Source of the DNA: Citrobacter sp. JGM124
GTDB lineage: Bacteria > Pseudomonadota > Gammaproteobacteria > Enterobacterales > Enterobacteriaceae
Assembly: GCF_018257795.1 (NCBI RefSeq)
Contig: NZ_JAERJD010000007.1
Span: 62,001 to 126,000, forward strand
Direction of reading: 5' to 3'
Length of the DNA stretch: 64,000 nt
Shown here: positions 57,289-64,000 of the stretch, one piece after another
Numbering within the stretch: the stretch's first letter is position 1
Layout of the letters: the number at the start of each line of letters is the position of its first letter
Notes under the pieces: model-generated
Told to the model about the DNA's origin: nothing
Seen by the model: the letters and a program-made list of their open reading frames with translations, nothing else
Database searches by the model: none
Position numbers and translations under genes: made by a program

Positions 57289-58959
57289 TTATTGGGCTGA
57301 AACGTCATGCAACCCCTGTGACGTGTGTTTCTCGTCTGGCAGATGGCAGGCGTCAGCCTGCGGTACCAGACTGATCTCGACGCGGCGGTTGTGCGCCCGA
57401 CCATCAGGCATGTCGTTTGATGCAATCGGTCTGCTGTCACCGTAACCCTGCACGGCAAAACAGCTTTCTGGTACGTCCCCGGTGTCACGCATCCAGTTAC
57501 GGACGGCCTCAGCCCTTTGCAAAGACAGTGTCTGATTGAGCTGTTCGCTGCCGGTATTGTCCGTGTGGCCGCTGACCACAATCAGCCAGCCAGGTTTGGC
57601 TTTGATCCCCACCAGCGCGTTGATGAGTATTTTGGTTGACCCGTCTTTAAGTGCCGATTTGCCGGAATCAAACAGCGACATGCTGTCGAGACGTACAATT
57701 TTCGGTGCGGGTTTCAATTCAGGGGCGGGTTGAGGTGTCCAGGTATCGATAGCCTGCTGCAAAGTGAGCCACAGACGTTGCCCCGGGTAATAGCCCAGAC
57801 TGTAACGCAAAGGCTCTCCCTGACGTTGCCAGCGTTCAAGCAGGAGCGCATCCTGTTTCAGGGCGGCCAGTGATTCTGCCTTAGGACGGTAATGGCTCAT
57901 CGGGATCGCGTTCCAGCGCTGTAAATCGGTACTCACCTGACGGATAAGATCACGATTATTAAGTGCGGAAATGCCCAACGCGGTCAGGACACACAGCCAC
58001 ATCAGTAGGATCAGGCGACGGGTACGGGCGCCCCCCTGAACAGTCGATGCAAAAGGTGCCAGTAGCGGCAGAACAGCGTCCGGAAACAAGCTTGCCGGAA
58101 CGGAATTCCTGAGCTGGCGGGGAAACTGTAAACAAGTGCGGGAATATAACCAATGAGCCCAGACTGATTGTGTTTCAGGAGGGACAGTACCAAGACGCAT
58201 TGCCACAGAGAATGTTCGCGCAGGGGGGATTAACCGGTCAGGTTTATCCAGCTCCTCAATCAGGGTATGACGGATAAAGGAAAATGCCTGACTGATTGCT
58301 GGCAGTACCACGATATTGTCACCCACCTGCTGCCAGTCAATGAAAGCCTGAGGTGGGTCATTAACCGGGCAGACAATCGGCTTGTCACCCTGAACGATTA
58401 CCCAGGGTGTTTCAGGCCCGGAAAACTCGGCACTCACCACCACTGGTAATGTGAAAGCCGTCATGGATTTTATCTGTTTACTTTGCTGACGAAGTGTTTT
58501 CAGCGTGGATCGCAGAACAGCCTCATCCTGATGCAGGTCTGGCAGGCAGCGGTACATGACCGAAAGCTGACCAATCTGTCGTGGGAACTGTATCTGTATA
58601 CTGCGGACAATATCGGTTAGCTGGCTGACATCATCGGCCCGCAGCCACCACCCCTGGGCTGTTTTACGCAGAAGACGCCCCTGAAAAAGAAGATCCAGCT
58701 TGTCACCACACACCAGTACCACGGGCCCCTGGGTATCAAGTAACGGCAGACCAGCCGTGGAGAGGGGGGCATCGGATACAGGTTCCTCACGACGGCTGTG
58801 TTTAAAAACATACCAGCCTGCCAGAAGAAGCAGCAGCAGCAGAGTGGTCAGGCCTTTAAACACGTTTCCTGCTGGGATGAAATACCAGAGCAACCACAGT
58901 AACGTGGCAACGGCGGCTAAGGTGTGTAGGGATAACGGAATAATCACTGATCTACGCAT
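57289..58959 (-). CDS. T6SS OmpA-family (TagL-like) membrane protein
   Basis: A 556-residue protein with two N-terminal membrane helices, a long middle part including a third hydrophobic stretch (LILLMWLCVLTALGISAL), and a C-terminal OmpA/MotB peptidoglycan-binding domain (SGHTDNTGSEQLN ... QGYGDSRP ... HNRRVEISL). It anchors the TssJLM complex to peptidoglycan. The start MRRSVIIPLSLH (58959) overlaps the tssL stop (TAATG). Intact. Confidence 0.9.
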   Translation of the reverse strand: MRRSVIIPLSLHTLAAVATLLWLLWYFIPAGNVFKGLTTLLLLLLLAGWYVFKHSRREEPVSDAPLSTAGLPLLDTQGPVVLVCGDKLDLLFQGRLLRKTAQGWWLRADDVSQLTDIVRSIQIQFPRQIGQLSVMYRCLPDLHQDEAVLRSTLKTLRQQSKQIKSMTAFTLPVVVSAEFSGPETPWVIVQGDKPIVCPVNDPPQAFIDWQQVGDNIVVLPAISQAFSFIRHTLIEELDKPDRLIPPARTFSVAMRLGTVPPETQSVWAHWLYSRTCLQFPRQLRNSVPASLFPDAVLPLLAPFASTVQGGARTRRLILLMWLCVLTALGISALNNRDLIRQVSTDLQRWNAIPMSHYRPKAESLAALKQDALLLERWQRQGEPLRYSLGYYPGQRLWLTLQQAIDTWTPQPAPELKPAPKIVRLDSMSLFDSGKSALKDGSTKILINALVGIKAKPGWLIVVSGHTDNTGSEQLNQTLSLQRAEAVRNWMRDTGDVPESCFAVQGYGDSRPIASNDMPDGRAHNRRVEISLVPQADACHLPDEKHTSQGLHDVSAQ

Positions 58960-59648
58960 TAGCCATGCAGCTCCGGTATTTGCGCTGACAACAGTGCCTG
59001 GAGCCACAGATGGCCCCCCCACCAGATAACACCAGTAAGAATGACAGCGAGGATTATCCAGAACCAGAGAGAACGCATCAGACTCCAGCGATGTTTCCCC
59101 ATCCGGTGCACAACCAGAGACAAGCCTGCTTCTGGTGGAGAAACTCGCTCAGAAAGGGCTTTGACTATATCATCCCGCTGGGACTGGCTGACCGCTTTCA
59201 GGCTGTATACGCCCTTAAAGCCCAGGGCAATCACACGCTGATAGCACGTCAAAACAGCCGGGTTCGGTGAAGACTGACGCAGGACTTCGGCAATGCGATC
59301 CCATAGCGCTTCACCTGCCCTAAGTGAACCAAAAAATCGGGCCTGAAGTGGGGCTTTGCGCCAGGCCATCTGACCTTCGTCCACTCTCAGTTCTTCTCCT
59401 TCGTCGCTTTTCTCTGACTTACGGTTCATCACCGCCTCGTCCAGCAAAGCACATTGTGCGTAGGAAATATGCCCGATACTGGCCTCGTCATAACCGGCAC
59501 GCGCCAGCGCTTCTTGTACGTTTTCAACCTGTTTAACGCACTTGTCATAAAGCGCAGTACCATTAAGTGTGACGGCACCTTTCTTTAGCATGGTGACGGT
59601 GAGCCAGGTCTCCGTCATCAACTGGTCAATATCAATATCCTGTTTCAT
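58959..59648 (-). CDS. tssL: T6SS inner-membrane protein TssL (DotU)
   Basis: A 229-residue DotU-family protein with a cytoplasmic hook-shaped helical domain (AQCALLDEAVMNR is the signature) and a C-terminal membrane helix (LWFWIILAVILTGVIWWGG). It links the baseplate protein TssK to TssM. The start overlaps the tssK stop by 4 bases. Intact. Confidence 0.94.
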   Translation of the reverse strand: MKQDIDIDQLMTETWLTVTMLKKGAVTLNGTALYDKCVKQVENVQEALARAGYDEASIGHISYAQCALLDEAVMNRKSEKSDEGEELRVDEGQMAWRKAPLQARFFGSLRAGEALWDRIAEVLRQSSPNPAVLTCYQRVIALGFKGVYSLKAVSQSQRDDIVKALSERVSPPEAGLSLVVHRMGKHRWSLMRSLWFWIILAVILTGVIWWGGHLWLQALLSAQIPELHG

Positions 59649-60994
59649 GAGCGTAATACCGCAAACAGTTCAAGTTCCAGCGCGCCAAGTAACTCAGGCA
59701 CATAGAACATACACACGCCCTGCTCCTGCATTTCATGCGCAGCGGGGCTTTCCATATCAAGCGCGAAGTACTGATTTTCCATACGAACTGGTAAAGCAGC
59801 CGGGACCCTGCTCACTGGGATCAACGGGATCCCTTTGAGAGCAACACCATAGATCTCACTGATATCATCAGGTGAACCTGCCTGGCAAAGTGCCGGAAAC
59901 TTATCAGCGATCTGCCAGGCGGGAATATCTGAGCGCACAGAGAGATAGAGATCTGCTTCTTCACGCAGACGAATATCATGAAGGTTTGCCTTCCAGGTCT
60001 GCCTGTCCGGGCGAGACATTTCCAGAGCAATAACCCGGGATGGCAGACTTGCCTCCAGTAAACTCGTGATCAGATCAAACAACGGAGGAAACGCATTGGC
60101 TGGTTCAGCGTGATCATAATCCGGTATGGCATCCACATCATGGTCAAGGGAAAAAGTCAGCATGCTTCCTGCCAGGCGTGCGAGTTCAGCCCATACCTGT
60201 TCAGGCGGACGCGAAGGAAAACGTTCATATTCCATCAGCACCCGGGCATGAGAATTCAACGCATTCAGCAGCCAGAAAAGGGATACATCGGCAACGGCAA
60301 AATCGGCAAGTCTTTCGTTGCTTTCCCGACGCATGGTCATCAGACGCTGGCGTCGGGAACGTAACTGACGATTGAGTAACACCAGACGTTCGTGAAGAAC
60401 CGGGCTTGCCGCAAATGACGCAACCGGAGGAATAAAAGAGGGATCCAGCCGCCACACATTATGCCCATCCCGGATTAGCCTTGCGACCGGGCAGATTTTC
60501 CAGGAATCATTGCTTTCATGAGCAAACCGGATGGTGAAATTGAATCGGGCAACAGCCACAGGTTCTGATTCAGGGCCAAAAATATCCTGCAATGTCACCC
60601 ATTCTTCGCGATAGCGAAGCGGCCGGTCAGCGGTGACACCTTCCTGTTCAACGTTGATTACTCCTGGCTGCATATGGGGCAAGGCGATGACAACGGTTAC
60701 CGCATCAAAACCAGCCAGCTGGCTGGTATCTAACTCACGTGGAGCCGGAGGCAGATCGCTCCTGTGCGCATCAATCAACGAACCATCTTCCAGCCACAGG
60801 CGTAGCTGCGTAATCTGGATCAGGCCAGACGAAAGAAGACTGTCATTAAATTCAATCTTTTCCACCCCCCAGGGGAATGCTGATGCCAGTGCTGATGCAC
60901 CGGCGCAGCGAAAAGACTCCCATTCTGCCTGCTGCTGGAACAGCTGAGGGGACAGTAAAGCCCCCTCGTTCCACAGTGGACGATAAATTTTCAT
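59645..60994 (-). CDS. tssK: T6SS baseplate protein TssK
   Basis: A 449-residue TssK (VasE/ImpJ family) with the N-terminal PLWNEGALLSPQLFQQQ motif and the C-terminal CMFYVPELLGALELELFAV end. It connects baseplate wedges to TssL/TssM. It is the first intact gene of the operon as it now stands, 12 bases after the tssC remnant, with AGGGCAGG before the ATG. Confidence 0.94.
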   Translation of the reverse strand: MKIYRPLWNEGALLSPQLFQQQAEWESFRCAGASALASAFPWGVEKIEFNDSLLSSGLIQITQLRLWLEDGSLIDAHRSDLPPAPRELDTSQLAGFDAVTVVIALPHMQPGVINVEQEGVTADRPLRYREEWVTLQDIFGPESEPVAVARFNFTIRFAHESNDSWKICPVARLIRDGHNVWRLDPSFIPPVASFAASPVLHERLVLLNRQLRSRRQRLMTMRRESNERLADFAVADVSLFWLLNALNSHARVLMEYERFPSRPPEQVWAELARLAGSMLTFSLDHDVDAIPDYDHAEPANAFPPLFDLITSLLEASLPSRVIALEMSRPDRQTWKANLHDIRLREEADLYLSVRSDIPAWQIADKFPALCQAGSPDDISEIYGVALKGIPLIPVSRVPAALPVRMENQYFALDMESPAAHEMQEQGVCMFYVPELLGALELELFAVLRS

Positions 60995-61006
60995 ACCTGC
61001 CCTGCC

Positions 61007-61181
61007 TTATACCTTATGCATCTGAGATACCAAGGATAGATTGACGTCCATACCCTCGACCTTGAAGTGAGAGGGTTCATTTTGTCGATGTGTGAGACAT
61101 ATACGCCGCCAGCCGACGGTGTTTTTCAACTGTTGCACCTGCAGTCGGATTATGGGATTCGTTATTGACTGACATAAGCAT
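61007..61181 (-). pseudogene. tssC: tssC (vipB) remnant with internal deletion
   Basis: The start MLMSVNNESHNPTAG followed by TVE matches the N-terminus of enterobacterial TssC. After about 35 codons the frame stops. In the +1 frame the sequence continues as HFKVEGMDVNLSLVSQM, the TssC C-terminal motif, up to TAA at 61007. About 430 residues are missing. TssC is the large sheath subunit, so no sheath can be made from this locus. Confidence 0.82.
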
Positions 61182-61207
61182 AATTTTTATTTATTACATC
61201 AATTAAT

Positions 61208-61318
61208 TCAGTTAGTTATAATAGAAATCAAAAAAAACAGTGCATGGATTTCGTTGCAAAGTTCATCGTTCAATGCGGGATTATTCAAGTTTTTTCTGGG
61301 ACGTGGTATTTCACTCAT
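61208..61318 (-). pseudogene. tssB: tssB (vipA) remnant with internal deletion
   Basis: A short frame starts MSEIPRPR, resembling the TssB N-terminal KEIPKAR region. It goes directly into LNNPALNDELCNEIHAL, which resembles the TssB C-terminal helix (..LSDELRSELQAL). The end has run into an A/T homopolymer and lost its normal stop. It lies just before the tssC remnant, where tssB belongs. Less certain than the other scars because only about 25 residues remain. Confidence 0.58.
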
Positions 61319-62393
61319 TACTGCCGTTTGAGTGATATGGAAACATCTCAAGCTCTGCTCGTTACCTGCCACAGAAAAAGGGATGCAGCCGCCCCAGCAG
61401 GATGGTCGAGTTTTCCCTGACATCCTCTTTTTAGTGGTTCTCAGACACGCTACCGCCCTTCGCTGTTTCCCATTAAGGGGACCAAAGCGCATATGGCCGG
61501 GCGGGCAGATTGTGGTTTTCTTTGCTGAATGTCCTGCACAGAAACCTGCTCATATTGCTGTGCAGGAATCATGTCACCACACCGGATCAAGCCCACCCAC
61601 TAATCAGGAAAGAGGGGCTATCCGGCAGAGTAGCGTTTAAATCACGGAGTAAACGGTGCGCGATAAGCATGGGTTTCAGCAGTGGTCTCTGCCGTGAGAC
61701 CTGTTCCGGGATAAATCCTTCATGCACTGGAATACCTGGCTGGCGTGGTCTTCGCTACCGTCACCGGCAAGGTTTTTTAGCGTTCAGAGGGAAGTCCGGG
61801 GAATATTCGCAAAGCACGGTGTCAACGTTATCTTTATTCACGTTTTCACGCTCTGACAATGCCACAGACACTTGGTTGTGACTGCCCATCACCCGTTATT
61901 TAAGGGGGAGTTAGTTCGCTTGCCAGGGCCACCGTATACAGGCCTGGCTTTAGCTGAATGTATGCCTTTGACGTTTTGTTCTGTAAACGACCAGCTATAT
62001 CAAACATCCCTCTGTTTCTCGCCGAGCATATCCTTCGCATTGCCGTTCTTCACATGCAGGGGTGAGACAATAATCGACATAACGTTTTATTTACAGTTTT
62101 TCAGACTAAAATAAGAAAAGCCTTAAGTTCTTTACTCTATATTCTCGTGATGCGTCGCAAAACTGACAGTGGCAGGGTTCGTTGCTTTGACAAAAAAGAA
62201 AGATATTTACGGCAATAAAGTGGAATAACACCGTTTTTAAAAAACAGGTTTGTGTCTTCAGATGGCGTCAGGCATAGCATCAATATTTGACCGAATTCAG
62301 TCACGGACTCTTTTCGCTGGTATCTGTCCTCCTGCTAAGGGATGATGGTCTCACCATCAAGGCATACACTGAATAAAACAATGGGAGGTTTTT
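61319..62393. other. Gene-free interval between the T6SS remnants and qmcA
   Basis: About 1.07 kb without a credible gene. Frames of up to 123 codons exist on the plus strand but have no family resemblance and no convincing starts. It may contain decayed island sequence and the former fetAB site. The last ~150 bases must hold the qmcA promoter. A small inverted repeat, GATGGT / ACCATC, is at 62344-62358. Confidence 0.5.
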
Positions 62394-63308
62394 ATGTTAG
62401 CCGTGATACCTGTTTTCATCTTTGTCGCACTAATCATCGTCTTTGCCGGGGTAAAAATTGTTCCCCAGGGATTTCAATGGACGGTGGAACGCTTTGGCCG
62501 TTATACCAAAACGCTGATGCCAGGTTTAAATCTGGTAGTACCGTTTATGGACAGAATTGGCCGTAAAATTAATATGATGGAGCAGGTGCTCGACATCCCA
62601 TCCCAGGAAGTTATCTCTAAAGATAACGCCAATGTTGCCATTGATGCGGTCTGTTTTATTCAGGTTATCGATGCGCCCCGGGCTGCCTACGAGGTAAGCA
62701 ATCTGGAGCTGGCCATCATCAACCTCACCATGACGAATATCCGAACCGTACTGGGCTCCATGGAGCTGGATGAAATGCTCTCCCAGCGTGACAATATCAA
62801 CACCCGTTTGCTGCATATTGTGGATGAAGCGACCAATCCCTGGGGGATTAAAATCACCCGTATCGAGATTCGTGATGTTCGCCCACCGGCAGAGCTGATT
62901 GATGCTATGAATGCCCAAATGAAAGCCGAAAGGACTAAACGCGCCTATATTCTGGAAGCAGAAGGGATTCGTCAGGCTGAAATTGTCAAAGCTGAGGGTG
63001 AAAAACAGTCAAAAATACTGAAAGCGGAAGGTGAACGTCAGTCTGCTTTTTTAGAAGCAGAAGCACGGGAACGTAGTGCCGAAGCAGAAGCCCGAGCCAC
63101 ACAAATGGTCTCTGAAGCGATTGCCAAAGGGGATATTCAGGCCATTAACTACTTTGTTGCCCAGAAATATACGGATGCCTTACAGAACATTGGCGCAGCA
63201 AATAACAGTAAAGTCGTCATGATGCCGCTGGATGCCACCAGCATTATGGGTTCTATTGCCGGTATCAGTGAGTTACTGGGGCAAAATAATACAGAGCGTA
63301 AAAAATGA
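62394..63308 (+). CDS. qmcA: SPFH/stomatin-family membrane protein QmcA
   Basis: A 304-residue protein with one N-terminal membrane helix ([19 protein letters not shown]), a band-7/SPFH domain ([19 protein letters not shown]) and a long coiled coil rich in Glu/Ala ([26 protein letters not shown]). It forms large oligomers next to membrane proteases such as FtsH/HflKC. The ATG has GGGAGG upstream. It overlaps ybbJ by 4 bases. Confidence 0.95.
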   Translation: MLAVIPVFIFVALIIVFAGVKIVPQGFQWTVERFGRYTKTLMPGLNLVVPFMDRIGRKINMMEQVLDIPSQEVISKDNANVAIDAVCFIQVIDAPRAAYEVSNLELAIINLTMTNIRTVLGSMELDEMLSQRDNINTRLLHIVDEATNPWGIKITRIEIRDVRPPAELIDAMNAQMKAERTKRAYILEAEGIRQAEIVKAEGEKQSKILKAEGERQSAFLEAEARERSAEAEARATQMVSEAIAKGDIQAINYFVAQKYTDALQNIGAANNSKVVMMPLDATSIMGSIAGISELLGQNNTERKK

Positions 63309-63751
63309 TTGCCCACCTTCTTGCCCATCCACATGTCTTCTGGCTGGTGTTAGGAGGACTGTTGCTCGTTGCTGAAATGCTGGGCACGGCGGGCTACCTG
63401 TTATGGAGTGGTCTCGCCGCCGTGGTTACTGGCCTGTTAAGTTGGGTACTTCCCCTGGGCTGGGAACTCCAGGGGGTATGCTTTGCTATTCTGACGCTAG
63501 TGGCTGTTTTTCTCTGGTGGCGCTGTCTTAATTCACGCAAAAAACCACCCCTGGGTGAGATCCTCAATCAGCGTGGTCAGCAACTCGTTGGTCGTCGGCT
63601 ATGCCTGGATTCAGCGTTAGTGAATGGCCGTGGTAATGTGCGTATCGGCGACAGTAGCTGGCCTGTAGTGGCAGAAAGCGACCTGCCCGCTGGCAGCGAG
63701 ATCATCGTCGTGGCCGTTGACGGTATTTTGTTAAAAATACGCTCAGTTTAG
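63305..63751 (+). CDS. ybbJ: NfeD-family inner-membrane protein YbbJ
   Basis: A 148-residue NfeD-like protein with two to three membrane helices in the first ~80 residues and a C-terminal OB-fold ([24 protein letters not shown]). NfeD proteins work with the SPFH partner encoded upstream, here QmcA. Its stop overlaps the end of the convergent cueR gene by 4 bases. Confidence 0.93.
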   Translation: MIAHLLAHPHVFWLVLGGLLLVAEMLGTAGYLLWSGLAAVVTGLLSWVLPLGWELQGVCFAILTLVAVFLWWRCLNSRKKPPLGEILNQRGQQLVGRRLCLDSALVNGRGNVRIGDSSWPVVAESDLPAGSEIIVVAVDGILLKIRSV

Positions 63752-64000
63752 GGCGTTTGTTGGTGCTGACAGCCCGATAAGTTATCGATTATGGGGCAGT
63801 CTGCGCCTTCATCACCCGGGCAGGCTTCTGCCAGGGCCAATAATTGCTGGTGCATTTCTTGTAATGCCTGAATATGCAGCGCTATCTCGCCCACTTTTTT
63901 CAGTGTCCGGGCTTTAACATCGGCACTATGGCGGGAAGGGTTGTGGAACAGGTGCAGTAATTCCTGGCACTCTTCAAGGCTAAAGCCAATTTGTCGGGCT
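63748..64000 (-). CDS. cueR: Copper-responsive MerR-family regulator CueR, C-terminal part
   Basis: The last ~84 codons of a MerR-family regulator; the N-terminal DNA-binding part lies outside the window. The visible part has the [13 protein letters not shown] segment, the dimerisation helix ([20 protein letters not shown]) and the metal loop with two cysteines in [12 protein letters not shown], typical of CueR. CueR activates copA and cueO on binding Cu(I). It is convergent with ybbJ, as in E. coli. Confidence 0.92.
   Translation of the reverse strand, partial: ARQIGFSLEECQELLHLFHNPSRHSADVKARTLKKVGEIALHIQALQEMHQQLLALAEACPGDEGADCPIIDNLSGCQHQQTP

Noticed and set aside
61510-61881. Plus-strand frame of 123 codons in the gap before qmcA
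   Set aside because: Composition is not protein-like (many Ser/Arg/Cys), there is no Shine-Dalgarno and no family resemblance.

Overview
The window is a chromosomal segment of a gammaproteobacterium of the order Enterobacterales. Housekeeping proteins (AcrD, DapE, BamC, GcvR, BepA, AhpCF, LpxH, PurEK, YbbP, TesA, QmcA) follow Escherichia coli proteins closely along their length. The gene order is not that of E. coli. The acrD-yffB-dapE-tmcA-ypfJ-purC-bamC-dapA-gcvR-bcp-perM-bepA-arsC block (about 55 min in E. coli) is joined to opgB (about 99 min), ahpCF and the cysS-ppiB-lpxH-purEK / ybbP-ybbA-tesA-ybbO-ybbN / qmcA-ybbJ-cueR blocks (about 11-13 min). I cannot name the genus; an Erwiniaceae-like lineage is a guess.

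Layout. Positions 1-28.3 kb are ordinary core chromosome: an efflux pump tail, lysine and purine biosynthesis, outer-membrane assembly (BamC, BepA), peroxide defence (Bcp, AhpCF), osmoregulated glucan modification (OpgB), cysteinyl-tRNA synthetase, lipid A synthesis (LpxH) and the ybb genes. Positions 62.4-64 kb return to core genes (qmcA-ybbJ and the 3' part of cueR). In E. coli fetA-fetB lie between ybbN and qmcA. Here that interval is replaced by a 34-kb type VI secretion (T6SS) island read entirely on the minus strand.

The island is the main interest. It keeps apparently intact genes for the membrane complex (TssJ, TssL, TssM, an OmpA/TagL-like protein), most of the baseplate (TssK, TssF, TssG), two VgrG spikes, a PAAR tip, a DUF4123 adaptor and many effector/immunity genes. 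The contractile machinery has been gutted: tssB, tssC, hcp and clpV survive only as short scars in which the beginning and end of each gene remain and almost the whole middle is missing. No tssA or tssE was recognised. As it stands the locus cannot build a sheath, inner tube or recycling ATPase unless these come from elsewhere.

The first cargo module, behind vgrG1 (46-54 kb, visibly AT-rich), has two DUF3828-like secreted proteins and a 914-residue three-domain peptidoglycan hydrolase (NlpC/P60- or CHAP-like, M23-like, lambda-endolysin-like GH104) with a putative immunity gene. After these come an IS1 copy, a truncated second GH104 tip with its own immunity gene, an orphan effector segment sharing a 230-bp repeat with the large effector, another putative immunity gene, a broken secreted-protein gene and the PAAR gene. 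The second module, behind vgrG2 (28.5-36.5 kb), has a DUF4123 adaptor, five tandem membrane-anchored DUF3304-like genes about 604 bp apart, and a DUF2235/Tle1-like lipase whose nucleophile-elbow serine is replaced by aspartate. The five tandem genes are mosaics of two alleles at each of two variable segments.

Other points are a YpfJ-family metallopeptidase whose HEXXH glutamate is alanine, three hairpins between ahpC and ahpF, a PurR-box match before purE, and a conserved small gene (ypfM) after acrD.
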